This document shows positions 51,988-61,449 of a DNA stretch of 64,000 nt, one piece after another; the stretch's first letter is position 1, and every line of letters starts with the position of its first letter. Below the pieces are notes generated by a model, which saw nothing but the letters and a program-made list of their open reading frames with translations, ran no database searches and was not told the origin of the DNA. The stretch is taken from positions 62,001-126,000 of the forward strand of contig CAYNAU010000001.1 in assembly GCA_964395715.1 (NCBI GenBank), read 5' to 3'. This stretch comes from Porticoccus sp964395715. GTDB lineage: Bacteria > Pseudomonadota > Gammaproteobacteria > Pseudomonadales > Porticoccaceae. A program made the translations under genes and the position numbers.

Positions 51988-53712
51988 ATGAAAAAAACCG
52001 GGGCATGGCTCACCCGTTACGCACTGGAGCAGATTGGTGTCACACGGGTTTTTGGTATACCCGGAGCCCACAACGCAGACATCTACCGGGAACTTGAACG
52101 CTCAGCCGCTATCACTCCACATCTGGTAACCCATGAAGCCGGCGCTGCCTTTATGGCGGATGCTGTCAGCCGCACTACTGACACCATCGGCACCCTGCTG
52201 GTGGTCCCCGGGGGCGGCATCACCCATGCAGTCAGTGGCATTGCCGAGGCTTTCCTGGCGGGGATACCGCTGCTTGTCATTGCCGGTGGCGTCGAGCGGC
52301 AAAGCGGCCATCGCTACCAGATGCAGGACATTGATCACCACAGCCTGCTGAAGCCGATCACCAAAGCCACCTTCCTGGTGGAATCTGCCACCGACATCGC
52401 CCCGACCCTGTTTGAGGCATACCGCTGCGCCATGGAGGGTGAGCAGGGACCGGTGTTTGTGGAAATCCCCCTGGATCTGCAAACCAACAGTTTCGATGTA
52501 CGCGCCCTACCCGAGTTTCACGGCCACCCAAACCAGCCACCCCTGGACTCTGCCGCCATTGAGGAAGCCGCCCAGCGCCTGGCCACTTCCAGACAGCCCG
52601 GCCTGTTTATAGGCTGGGGCGCCCGCCGTGCCAGCGACAGTTTGCAGCTGCTGTCATCACACCTGGGCGCACCGGTAGCCACCACGCTGCAGGGTCTGGG
52701 GGTGTTTCCTGCCGACCACCCCCTGCATGTCGGCATGGGTTTTGGCCCCTCCGCCGTACCGGCGGCACAACAGGCCTTTGCCGAATGCGATTGCCTGCTG
52801 GCGGTAGGTACACGCTTTTCCGAAACATCTACCGGACACTATGGCCTGGCCCCCCCAGCCAACCTCATCCATGTGGATATCAACCCCGACGTGTTCAATG
52901 CCAACTATGAAGCGGCACTGACCATCCAGGGAGATGGCAAGGCCGTGGTGGACGCCCTGCTGTCCAGGGTAACCGAGCTGAAGCCCAATGCCGCCAACAG
53001 CCAGGTCATGGCAAAAACCATTGCCACACTGAAGCAGGAATATCTGGACAGCTGGTTGAAATTACCCGGGGACAGGGTCAACCCGGCCCGCTTCCTGACA
53101 GCCCTGCGCGCCCACCTGCCAGCAGATGCCCTGCTTGCCTGTGATGATGGCAACCATACCTTTCTCGCCGCGGAGCTGTTCCCGATTCAACCGGGAGGAA
53201 ATTTCATTTCCCCCAGCGATTTCAACGCTATGGGTTACTGTGTACCGGCCACCAATGCATTAAAACTCTGTCACCCCGACCAAGTCGTGGTCGGCATTGT
53301 CGGTGACGGCGCAATGATGATGACCGGCATGGAAGCCATCACCGCCAGCAAATATCACCTAGGGGTCATTTATTGTCTGTTTAACGATGGCGAACTTTCC
53401 CAGCGCAGCACCCAGCGTCCGGGTCGTTACGGCGCCATGTCGAAGCTGGGCGAAGCCGACTGGATCGCTTTTGCCCACGCCGTGGGCTGTGAATACGTGG
53501 CGGTGGAAGACAACCGTGAAATCGAGGCGGCCCTGAACACCGCAATGACGCTCGCCGCCAAGCAACAACCGGTATTTATGGACGTACATGTGGACTACAG
53601 CCGCCGCAGCGCCTTTTCCGAGGGATTACTCAAAGCCCGTCAAAAACAATCCGGCCGTGCCTCCAGGGCCAAATGGCTGGCTCAGGCTTTGAAAGACAAG
53701 ATTGTGGGTTAG
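51988..53712 (+). CDS. Thiamine-diphosphate enzyme, acetolactate synthase-like
   Basis: Predicted 574 aa from ATG 51988 (MKKTGAWLTRYALEQIGVTRVFG), GAGG upstream. Three-domain ThDP fold: conserved Glu in HEAGAAFMADA, middle domain, and the ThDP/Mg motif GDGAMMMTGMEAITASKY followed by Asn in FNDGEL. It resembles acetolactate synthase large subunits but no small subunit or FAD-specific context is near, so it could be a decarboxylase or ligase. It stands alone after rsxE. Confidence 0.85.
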   Translation: MKKTGAWLTRYALEQIGVTRVFGIPGAHNADIYRELERSAAITPHLVTHEAGAAFMADAVSRTTDTIGTLLVVPGGGITHAVSGIAEAFLAGIPLLVIAGGVERQSGHRYQMQDIDHHSLLKPITKATFLVESATDIAPTLFEAYRCAMEGEQGPVFVEIPLDLQTNSFDVRALPEFHGHPNQPPLDSAAIEEAAQRLATSRQPGLFIGWGARRASDSLQLLSSHLGAPVATTLQGLGVFPADHPLHVGMGFGPSAVPAAQQAFAECDCLLAVGTRFSETSTGHYGLAPPANLIHVDINPDVFNANYEAALTIQGDGKAVVDALLSRVTELKPNAANSQVMAKTIATLKQEYLDSWLKLPGDRVNPARFLTALRAHLPADALLACDDGNHTFLAAELFPIQPGGNFISPSDFNAMGYCVPATNALKLCHPDQVVVGIVGDGAMMMTGMEAITASKYHLGVIYCLFNDGELSQRSTQRPGRYGAMSKLGEADWIAFAHAVGCEYVAVEDNREIEAALNTAMTLAAKQQPVFMDVHVDYSRRSAFSEGLLKARQKQSGRASRAKWLAQALKDKIVG

Positions 53713-53775
53713 CACCAAAGCTGCCCTCACTGAAAAATCTGGTAAGCTGAAGTACCCTTAAAAATTATAATAACC

Positions 53776-55230
53776 ATGCAAACAAAACTTCTTCTGGAAG
53801 CCGTTAGACAATTTCGCCTGTTTGCCCTGATCGGCGGACCCATGCTTGCCGTAGTGGTGTTCTGGCTGGTCCCGGACAGTGCACGGGGGCTGAATGGCGA
53901 GTTGCTGATGCTCGGTGTACCGGGCCGAATTACAGCGGCACTGGCTGTCTGGATGGCCACCTGGTGGCTCACAGAAGCCGTATCGATTTATGCCACTGCG
54001 CTGTTACCCCTCGCTCTGTTGCCACTGACTGGTGCCAATACCATTTCCACCACGGCACAGGCTTATGCTCACCCACTGATTTTCCTCTTTATGGGCGGTT
54101 TTATCCTCGCCCTGGCCCTGGAAAAGTGGCACCTGCACCGACGTTTTGCACTTTTCGTACTGCGACTGGTAGGCACCAAACCGTCCACGCTGGTCGGCGG
54201 CTTTATGTTTGTTGCCGCTTCCATGAGTATGTGGATTACCAACACCGCCACTACACTGGTGATGCTGCCCATTCTGTTAAGCATTATTCAGTTACTGGGC
54301 AAGGAGGCGCCCAACCGGGAAAACTTCAGTCTCTGCCTGCTGCTCGGCGTCGCCTACGCGGCATCTATCGGGGGTATCGGCACCATCGTCGGCACCGTGC
54401 CCAACATGTTCACCGTATCCTTTATCGAGCGCGAACTGGGGATCGAAATCAGTTTTGCGCGCTGGATGACCATTGCCCTGCCCATTGTCGTGATCTTTAT
54501 CCCGACCGTCTGGTGGTTGCTGACCCGCTGGATTTACCCACCGGGCGACGAACCTGTGGATGGCGACTTCCTCAGGGAACCCCGGGAGCCGTGGTCTCTA
54601 GGTGCAAAAATGACATTGACTATTTTCCTGATGACGGCGCTGTGCTGGATCGTGCGCCCGCTACTGGTCAAGTTGCCGCTACTCTCGGGTTTGAGTGATA
54701 CCGGTATCGCAATCATCGCAGCACTACTGTTGTTCATTCTGCCGGTGAACCTGAAACAGAGGGAGTTTCTTATCGACTGGGAAACCGCCATGAAGCTGCC
54801 ATGGGGCATCCTGTTGCTGTTCGGCGGCGGTCTGGCACTGGCCGGTGCGATTCGCTCCACTGGCATTGGGGAGTTGCTGGCGGTGCAGCTCGCCGGCCTG
54901 CACGGTGTTCCACCGCTGATACTGACCCTGCTGGTGGTCACCTTTATTATTTTCCTCACCGAGTTAACCAGCAACACGGCCACCACCACTGCATTGGTGC
55001 CCATTTTTGCCGTTATGGCAGAAGGGCTGGGCATTGACCCATTACCCATCATTATTCCCGCCACCATTGCTGCCAGTTGTGCCTTTATGCTGCCGGTAGC
55101 AACGCCACCCAATGCCATCGTGTTTGGCTCAAACCTGATTCGAATACCACAAATGGCGCGAGCGGGTTTCTGGATTAATCTGGTGGGTATACTGTTAATC
55201 AGCCTGACTCTTCACCTGATACTGGGATAA
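53776..55230 (+). CDS. DASS/SLC13-family sodium-coupled anion transporter
   Basis: Predicted 484 aa, about 11–12 membrane helices. WMATWWLTEAVSIYATALLPLALLPL and the two conserved SNT motifs, in SMWITNTATTLVMLP and ELTSNTATTTALVPI, which bind sodium and the substrate carboxylates. Likely imports dicarboxylates, citrate or sulfate with sodium; the substrate is not clear. Confidence 0.9.
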   Translation: MQTKLLLEAVRQFRLFALIGGPMLAVVVFWLVPDSARGLNGELLMLGVPGRITAALAVWMATWWLTEAVSIYATALLPLALLPLTGANTISTTAQAYAHPLIFLFMGGFILALALEKWHLHRRFALFVLRLVGTKPSTLVGGFMFVAASMSMWITNTATTLVMLPILLSIIQLLGKEAPNRENFSLCLLLGVAYAASIGGIGTIVGTVPNMFTVSFIERELGIEISFARWMTIALPIVVIFIPTVWWLLTRWIYPPGDEPVDGDFLREPREPWSLGAKMTLTIFLMTALCWIVRPLLVKLPLLSGLSDTGIAIIAALLLFILPVNLKQREFLIDWETAMKLPWGILLLFGGGLALAGAIRSTGIGELLAVQLAGLHGVPPLILTLLVVTFIIFLTELTSNTATTTALVPIFAVMAEGLGIDPLPIIIPATIAASCAFMLPVATPPNAIVFGSNLIRIPQMARAGFWINLVGILLISLTLHLILG

Positions 55231-55263
55231 AGACGTCACCCACGCCAAGGAGCACACCACCTC

Positions 55264-55713
55264 ATGCATATTTGGGTCGATGCCGATGCCTGCCCCAACC
55301 CCATCAAGGAAATTCTGTTTCGCGCATCATTGCGCTGCGAAGTCCCCCTGACCCTGGTGGCTAACCACGCTATCCGTGTGCCTTCTTCCCCCCTGATCAA
55401 GTTCCGGCAGGTGGAAAGTGGTTTTGATGTGGCGGACAACCTGATTGCCCAACAGGCCAGCGCCGGGGATATCGTGGTTACCGGAGATATTCCGCTGGCG
55501 GCAGAGGTGGTGGAAAAGGGAATCCAGGTCATCAGTCCCCGGGGAGAACACTTTACACCGGCCAATATTCGCCAACGACTGGCCATGCGCAACCTGATGG
55601 AGGAATTGCGGAGCACCGGGGAGGTGCGCGGCGGCCCATCCAGTCTCGGCAACACCGAACGGCAGCAGTTTGCCAATGTGCTTGATCGCCTGCTAGCCGC
55701 ACGGGAGAAGTGA
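55264..55713 (+). CDS. YaiI/YqxD-family protein (UPF0178)
   Basis: Predicted 149 aa. Starts MHIWVDADACPNPIKEIL, a PIN-like acidic pattern; also GDIVVTGDIPLAAEVV and SPRGEHFTPANI. The family DUF188 has no assigned function. It starts 33 bases after the DASS transporter gene. Confidence 0.93.
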   Translation: MHIWVDADACPNPIKEILFRASLRCEVPLTLVANHAIRVPSSPLIKFRQVESGFDVADNLIAQQASAGDIVVTGDIPLAAEVVEKGIQVISPRGEHFTPANIRQRLAMRNLMEELRSTGEVRGGPSSLGNTERQQFANVLDRLLAAREK

Positions 55714-55806
55714 TCGACAACAAGAAAAAACCTTTATCCTTCAGAACGATACCCGTATACTTGCGCCCCTCATTTTATCCGGCCTTCGGCCATACAGGCT
55801 CCACCT

Positions 55807-57609
55807 ATGTCTTCCCCCGATTTTACTTCACTGGGCATTGCCAACCCGGTGTTGCAAGCCGTTCAATCCCTCGGCTATGAACAGCCCTCCCCTATCCAGG
55901 CTCAAAGCATTCCCGTTCTACTGGAAGGCGCTAACCTGCTGGGTGTCGCACAAACCGGCACAGGCAAAACCGCCGCCTTTGCACTGCCGCTTTTGAGTCG
56001 CCTCAACAGCGCCCAGAAGACGCCACAAATATTGGTTCTGACACCCACTCGGGAACTGGCGATCCAGGTGGCTGAAGCCTTTCAGACCTACGCCCGCCAC
56101 ATCAAGGGCTTCCATGTGCTGCCGATTTACGGCGGGCAGGATATGCGCGGCCAACTGCGCGGCCTGCAGCGCGGAGCTCAGGTTATTGTCGGCACCCCCG
56201 GACGCATTCTCGATCACCTGCGCCGCCGCAGTCTCAACCTCGGAGAGGTGCGGGCGCTGGTACTTGATGAAGCCGACGAAATGTTGCGCATGGGCTTTAT
56301 TGACGACGTAGAAACCATTCTCTCGGAAACGCCAGATGACTGTCAGCGCGCGTTGTTTTCCGCCACCATGCCGCCGGCTATCCGCCGCGTCGTTTCCAAA
56401 TACCTTGGCGATGCAACGGAAGTCAGCATTGCGTCCAAAACACGCACCGTGGAACGCATTAGCCAACGCTACCTGATGGTTCAGGGCCGCCACAAAATGG
56501 ATGCCCTGACGCGCATTCTGGAAGTGGAAGATTTCGACGGCATGATTATTTTCGTACGCACCAAATCTGCCACCGTGGAAGTAGCGGAAAAACTTGAGGC
56601 ACGTGGATTTTCCTCAGCAGCCTTGAATGGCGACCTGAGCCAGGCATTGCGCGAGCGCACCATCAACCGCCTGAAAAAAAATCAGGTCGACATAGTGGTC
56701 GCCACCGACGTGGCCGCCCGAGGGCTGGATGTGGAACGGATCAGCCACGTCATCAACTACGACATTCCCTATGACAATGAGGCCTATGTACACCGTATCG
56801 GCCGCACCGGCCGTGCCGGACGCGAAGGCCAGGCCATCTTGTTCGTGGCCCCAAAAGAGCGCCGCCTGCTGCGTTCCATTGAACACTCAACCGGGCAGGC
56901 TATCAGTTCCATGGAGTTGCCCACCGGCGAGCAGGTCAGTCACCAGCGGGTAGAGCAGTTCCAGCAACAGATACTAAAGACCCTGGAAACCACCGATCTG
57001 GACCGGTTCCGCGAACTGCTGGAAAAACTGGCCCATGATCAGGAACTGTCCATGACAGATATTGCTGCAGCACTCGCCTCGCAGCTGCAGCAGGATCGTC
57101 CGCTGTTCCCGAAACTGGAGCACATTGAAACCGGTGATCGCAAACGCAATACCGACAGGGAAAAACCTTCTCGTGAACCGCGGGAACCACGCAGCCGTGA
57201 AAGAAGGGAACCTCGCGAGTCCTCCCGCGCCGAACGACCGGAACGCAATCGTGAACCACGCAAGCAGCGCGATGAGCACGGCGAGTTCGAAATGGTTACC
57301 TACCGAATGGAAGTGGGCAAAAACCACGGCGTTACGCCGGGCGATATCGTTGGCGCCATTGCCAATGAAGCCGATATCGAAAGCCGCTACATCGGGCACA
57401 TCAAACTGAATGATGACTACAGCACGGTGGAATTGCCGGAGGGGATGCCAAAAGAGCTGTTTGATCACCTTCGTAACAAAGTTCGGGTCTGCCAGCACCC
57501 CATGAAGCTCAGTCTGGTGGACGGCGGCTCACCGAAAAAATCTGGCGGCAAAGGCAAGGCCGGAAAGGAAAAACTGGCACATCCGAAACCACGGAAAAAA
57601 CGCAGCTGA
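55807..57609 (+). CDS. deaD: DEAD-box RNA helicase DeaD/CsdA
   Basis: Predicted 600 aa. Q motif, Walker A AQTGTGKTAAF, DEAD (LVLDEADEML), SAT, and HRIGRTGRAGR, then the DeaD-type RNA-binding C-terminal domain (VTYRMEVGKNHGVTPGDIVGAIANEADIE) and a Lys-rich tail. An Arg/Glu-rich linker lies at about 440–490. Works in ribosome assembly and mRNA turnover, often cold-induced. A terminator follows. Confidence 0.95.
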   Translation: MSSPDFTSLGIANPVLQAVQSLGYEQPSPIQAQSIPVLLEGANLLGVAQTGTGKTAAFALPLLSRLNSAQKTPQILVLTPTRELAIQVAEAFQTYARHIKGFHVLPIYGGQDMRGQLRGLQRGAQVIVGTPGRILDHLRRRSLNLGEVRALVLDEADEMLRMGFIDDVETILSETPDDCQRALFSATMPPAIRRVVSKYLGDATEVSIASKTRTVERISQRYLMVQGRHKMDALTRILEVEDFDGMIIFVRTKSATVEVAEKLEARGFSSAALNGDLSQALRERTINRLKKNQVDIVVATDVAARGLDVERISHVINYDIPYDNEAYVHRIGRTGRAGREGQAILFVAPKERRLLRSIEHSTGQAISSMELPTGEQVSHQRVEQFQQQILKTLETTDLDRFRELLEKLAHDQELSMTDIAAALASQLQQDRPLFPKLEHIETGDRKRNTDREKPSREPREPRSRERREPRESSRAERPERNREPRKQRDEHGEFEMVTYRMEVGKNHGVTPGDIVGAIANEADIESRYIGHIKLNDDYSTVELPEGMPKELFDHLRNKVRVCQHPMKLSLVDGGSPKKSGGKGKAGKEKLAHPKPRKKRS

Positions 57610-57624
57610 TCACAGCAGCCCCCG

Positions 57625-57647
57625 AAGCCGGACCCTGAGTCCGGCTT
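57625..57647 (+). terminator. Rho-independent terminator of deaD
   Basis: Perfect 9-bp stem AAGCCGGAC / GTCCGGCTT with a 5-base loop, then a T-run, 15 bases after the stop codon. Confidence 0.93.
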
Positions 57648-57718
57648 TTTTATGCACTGGCGAAACTGGTCCAGTCTCCTATACTCAGATTTCAATCTGG
57701 TCAGGGAGGACAAAACAG

Positions 57719-58747
57719 ATGAAACGTATTGTGATCTGTGCCGACGGCACCTGGAATCGCCCGGAAAAAAATCTCGGCAAAGACCACCCCACCAACATCC
57801 TCAAACTGGCGAGAGCCGTGCGCCCAGTGGACAACCAATCGACGCCGCAACAGGTGTTCTATGACTGGGGTGTTGGATCCTATTACGACCCGTTGATCGG
57901 CGGCGCCACTGGCAAGGGCATCAACAAAAACATCATGGATGACTACCGTTACCTGGTGCAAAATTATTCGCCTGGCGACGAACTGTTCCTGTTCGGCTTC
58001 AGCCGGGGCGCGTACACCATCCGAAGTCTGTGCGGCCTGATCAACAATTGCGGCATTCTGAAACGTCCGGATGCCCGGCTTATTCAGCAGGCGTTTGACC
58101 ACTACAAAAAACCGGGAAAGGCTTACCACCCGGATGGCGAAGTTTCCCTGGCTTTCCGCGGCAAACACGCACACCCCAGTCGCGAGATCAAGTTTGTCGG
58201 GGTATGGGATACGGTGGGCGCCCTGGGCATTCCCTTTTCCTTTCTCGGCTTACTGGATAAAAAAGACGAGTTTTACGACACCAAGATCGGCCCCAACATC
58301 CGTATGGCACGTCATGCCATGGCCATTGATGAAGTGCGCTCGGACTTCCAGCCTACCATCTGGCAGACCCGACCAGGGCTGGACCTGAAACAGGTGTGGT
58401 TTGCAGGGGTGCACAGCAACATCGGCGGCAGCTATTCACCGGATGCCGACGGCGGACTGCTCTCGGACATTCCCCTGAAATGGATGATCAAGGAAGTACG
58501 CCACGCCGGACTAGGGCTGGAACAACACCTGCTCGATAATTTACGTCCGGCACCCTTAGCCACACTGCACCGCTCGCGCAAACATATTTACCGTTCAAAG
58601 AGACCGTACTACCGGCCAATTGCACACAATGACACGGTATTGATGCACACCGCGGTAAAGGAACGCTGGGAACAGGATTCAAGTTATCGGCCTAAAAATC
58701 TGGCACAACACCTGAAAGCCCAGGGCTGGCCGACGCTGGTCAGCTAG
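57719..58747 (+). CDS. DUF2235-domain alpha/beta hydrolase
   Basis: Predicted 342 aa, ATG 57719, AGGAGG-like (GGGAGG) upstream. It has the DUF2235 pattern: start KRIVICADGTWNR, GVGSYYD, nucleophile in FGFSRGAYTIRSLCG, and GVWDTVGALGIP, then VWFAGVHSNIGGSY. The fold is shared with the T6SS phospholipase effectors Tle1, but there is no signal peptide and no VgrG, PAAR or immunity gene nearby, so a housekeeping lipase or uncharacterised role is more likely. It converges with the DUF4864 gene, overlapping by four bases. Confidence 0.88.
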   Translation: MKRIVICADGTWNRPEKNLGKDHPTNILKLARAVRPVDNQSTPQQVFYDWGVGSYYDPLIGGATGKGINKNIMDDYRYLVQNYSPGDELFLFGFSRGAYTIRSLCGLINNCGILKRPDARLIQQAFDHYKKPGKAYHPDGEVSLAFRGKHAHPSREIKFVGVWDTVGALGIPFSFLGLLDKKDEFYDTKIGPNIRMARHAMAIDEVRSDFQPTIWQTRPGLDLKQVWFAGVHSNIGGSYSPDADGGLLSDIPLKWMIKEVRHAGLGLEQHLLDNLRPAPLATLHRSRKHIYRSKRPYYRPIAHNDTVLMHTAVKERWEQDSSYRPKNLAQHLKAQGWPTLVS

Positions 58748-59196
58748 GCGGAGATACCCTTGTAGGGCAGCATTAGCACATTGGTGATTTTCCAACTCTT
58801 GTCCTGCTGCCGAACCAGAGTGTAGACCACCTGCCACAGCTGCCGATTGGTGTCTGTCACCAGCAGTTCCTGCAGCACCTCATCGGCATCCAGGGAACTA
58901 CGACCAAAGGTATAGGAGACGGAACGGTAGAGTGGCTGATACTGGTTGCGAACCATGGTGATAAACATTTCCTCGGTGGGAAATGCCTCCCTGACGCTGG
59001 GGGCCGCAAACGAATAGGCAGATTGGTGGTCGTCGCTGCGAAATGCCTGGAGTTGACCATCAATCACCTCCCGCACGGCGGCCCTATCCTCACCCTGCAG
59101 GGGTTCTTCCGCAACGACGGAGAACACCAGGCCCATCAGCAAAATCGCGATGAACAATCGCCCTGTTTGAAGCCTTGTTGCGTATACGCCAGCCAT
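58744..59196 (-). CDS. DUF4864 exported protein
   Basis: Predicted 150 aa. N-terminal membrane or signal helix (LFIAILLMGLVFSVVAEE). The mature part, AVREVIDGQLQAFRSDDHQSAYSFAAP, SVREAF and a beta-rich end, fits DUF4864. Role unknown. Ends head-on into the DUF2235 gene. Confidence 0.85.
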   Translation of the reverse strand: MAGVYATRLQTGRLFIAILLMGLVFSVVAEEPLQGEDRAAVREVIDGQLQAFRSDDHQSAYSFAAPSVREAFPTEEMFITMVRNQYQPLYRSVSYTFGRSSLDADEVLQELLVTDTNRQLWQVVYTLVRQQDKSWKITNVLMLPYKGISA

Positions 59197-59410
59197 AAAA
59201 TCACCTCATTCCCAGCCATCATCTGCAATTAGTCTTCATCGTTATACCCAGGTGACCGGTTTTTTGGATCAGTTCTCCCCTGCACAAATACACCGTGGAT
59301 CCCCTTAACCTTAGCCCCGACTCCGGATTTCGTCTAATTCAAACCCTAGGTAGCGAACCTTACTTAGATCAACCTGTAATAAAAAGTGGCAAGACCTGTT
59401 TCAACAAGAC
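59197..59410. other. Gene-free stretch between DUF4864 and aceF genes
   Basis: About 215 bases. I see no gene, tRNA or clear promoter in it; DUF4864 reads away to the left and aceF ends to the right. Confidence 0.5.
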
Positions 59411-59434
59411 AAAAAAAACCCGGCCGTGGCCGGG
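59411..59434 (-). terminator. Rho-independent terminator of aceF
   Basis: Stem CCCGGC / GCCGGG with a 4-base loop, and on the minus strand a run of eight T after it. It ends the aceEF transcript 24 bases past the aceF stop. Confidence 0.92.
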
Positions 59435-59457
59435 CGCATGGCGCGGAGGTAATCGTA

Positions 59458-61434
59458 TTACAGGGCCAGTCGACGTATGTCGCCCAGCACTGCTGTCAGG
59501 TAGGTAAAGAAGCGGCCACAATCGGCACCGTTAATAATGCGGTGATCGTAGGAAACACTGAGAGGCAGCATCAGCCTCGGGACAAATTCACTGCCATTCC
59601 AGACCGGCTTGGTCTGGGACCTGGATACGCCGAGAATGGCGGCCTCCGGCGCATTCACAATAGGAGTAAAACCGTTTCCCCCGATAGCGCCGAGACTGGA
59701 AATGGTGAAGCAGCCCCCCTGCATTTCTGTTGCCGTCAGCTTTCCTTCCCTGGCCTTTGCCGCCAATTCATTGGTTTCATCGGCCAGCTGCCACAAACCC
59801 TTACTGTCCACATCGCGGATCACCGGGACAACCAGCCCCCGGGGCGTATCAACCGCAATACCGATATGGATATATTTTTTCTGCACAAAGTGTTCACCAT
59901 TGGCGGCAATGGAGCGATTGAATTCAGGATTTGCCGCCAGCGCATGGGCACAGGCCTTGAGCAGGAAGGGCAACGGTGTGAGCTTGGTGCCACGTTTTTC
60001 CGCCTCTCGCTTTAACGATGTCCGGAAGGCTTCCAGGTCGGTAATGTCGGCATCGTCAAACTGGGTAACATGGGGCACATTCAGCCAACTGCGCTGCATA
60101 TTTGCCGCAGTCAGCTTGTGGATTTTCTGCAGCGGGACCATCTCGATCTCGCCAAATTTGCTGAAGTCCGCATCCGGAATCGCCGGAATACCGGCCCCGC
60201 CCGCAGAAACCGCAGGTGCGCTTTCCGCCTTTGCAACGGCCTGTTTTACATAGTTGTGTAGATCTTCCTTGAGGATACGACCGCGAGGGCCGCTTCCTGA
60301 AACCCTGCTCAGATCCACCCCCAGCTCACGGGCCAAGGCCCTGGATGCAGGACCTGCGTAGACATCTCCTGCCGATACGGCGGGTGCTTTTTCCTTGGCT
60401 TCGGCTCGGGGCGGGGTTGGCGCGGGGGGTGGAGCTTCAGCCGGAACCACTTGAGGTGCTGGAGTGGCTTCGCTTGTGGTCGGCGCAGCGGCCTGGGCAG
60501 GAGCCAAGGTTCTCATTCTGGCAATACGGTCACCGGTGGAGACTTTATCCCCCACTTTGACCAGCACTTCCAGCAATTCGCCATCAAAGGGCGCAGGCAA
60601 TTCCATGGTGGCCTTGTCGGTTTCCACCACCAGGATTCCGTCACCTTCGCTCAGGACAGCTCCAGACTCGGCAGCAATTTCGATCACTTCCACAGCATCG
60701 GCACCACCGGTATCCGGGACCAGAACATCCTGCTCCTCAGCTACCGCCGGTGCTGATGGTGCAGCGGGCTTGACCGCTGTGGGTTCAGACTCGGCAACAG
60801 CCTGTGCGGCGCTGGCTTCTGAAACAGCGGGAGTGTCACCGGCTGCAGATTTACCAACCACCACAGCCAGGGCATCGCCACTGGTAATTTTGTCACCAAC
60901 CTTGACCAACAACTGTTTGACGGTACCGCCACAAGAGGCGGGCACCTCCATAGTGGCCTTGTCGGTTTCCACCACCACGATACCGTCACCTTCGGCGATC
61001 ACATCACCCTCGGCAACAGACAGCTCGATAATTTCCAGCGGTTCCTCGGTGCCGGTATCCGGTACTGTGGCCATTTGCGCGGTGCTGCCCTGTGTAGCAG
61101 GCTCAGGCTGTTCGGCAACCGCTTCCGGTGCAGCCTCGGAAACCGCAGACTCTACCTCAACGGCATCGGCAACCTCCGTTTCCCCGGCATCGACAGATGC
61201 GGTCTCGATTTCAGCAATCGGCGTACCCTCACTGACCGTATCGCCCTCTGCCACGAGCATTTTTTTGATGATGCCGACCTGGGGGCTGGGAACATCCATG
61301 GTCGCCTTGTCGGACTCCAGCACAATCAGGGACTGCTCAAGTTCGACACTGTCACCCTCCGCGACGCAAAGCTCGATGACTTCTACTGACTCGGCTCCGC
61401 CGAGATCGGGTACAAATATTGTTTCGGCTGTCAC
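59458..61434 (-). CDS. aceF: Pyruvate dehydrogenase E2 (dihydrolipoyl acetyltransferase)
   Basis: Predicted 658 aa. Three N-terminal lipoyl domains, each with a DKAT lysine (Lys43 in LESDKATMD; the others in VETDKATMEV and VETDKATMEL), joined by Ala/Pro/Glu-rich linkers. Then an E1/E3-binding domain (PASRALARELGVDLSRVSGSGPRGRI) and the catalytic domain with SYDHRIINGADCGRF. The core of the complex that turns pyruvate into acetyl-CoA. Starts 15 bases after aceE ends, one operon. Confidence 0.97.
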   Translation of the reverse strand: MTAETIFVPDLGGAESVEVIELCVAEGDSVELEQSLIVLESDKATMDVPSPQVGIIKKMLVAEGDTVSEGTPIAEIETASVDAGETEVADAVEVESAVSEAAPEAVAEQPEPATQGSTAQMATVPDTGTEEPLEIIELSVAEGDVIAEGDGIVVVETDKATMEVPASCGGTVKQLLVKVGDKITSGDALAVVVGKSAAGDTPAVSEASAAQAVAESEPTAVKPAAPSAPAVAEEQDVLVPDTGGADAVEVIEIAAESGAVLSEGDGILVVETDKATMELPAPFDGELLEVLVKVGDKVSTGDRIARMRTLAPAQAAAPTTSEATPAPQVVPAEAPPPAPTPPRAEAKEKAPAVSAGDVYAGPASRALARELGVDLSRVSGSGPRGRILKEDLHNYVKQAVAKAESAPAVSAGGAGIPAIPDADFSKFGEIEMVPLQKIHKLTAANMQRSWLNVPHVTQFDDADITDLEAFRTSLKREAEKRGTKLTPLPFLLKACAHALAANPEFNRSIAANGEHFVQKKYIHIGIAVDTPRGLVVPVIRDVDSKGLWQLADETNELAAKAREGKLTATEMQGGCFTISSLGAIGGNGFTPIVNAPEAAILGVSRSQTKPVWNGSEFVPRLMLPLSVSYDHRIINGADCGRFFTYLTAVLGDIRRLAL

Positions 61435-61449
61435 TATCTCTTCTCGTTC

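Noticed and set aside
52102..52482. 126-codon minus-strand frame
   Set aside because: Shadow of the ThDP enzyme gene.
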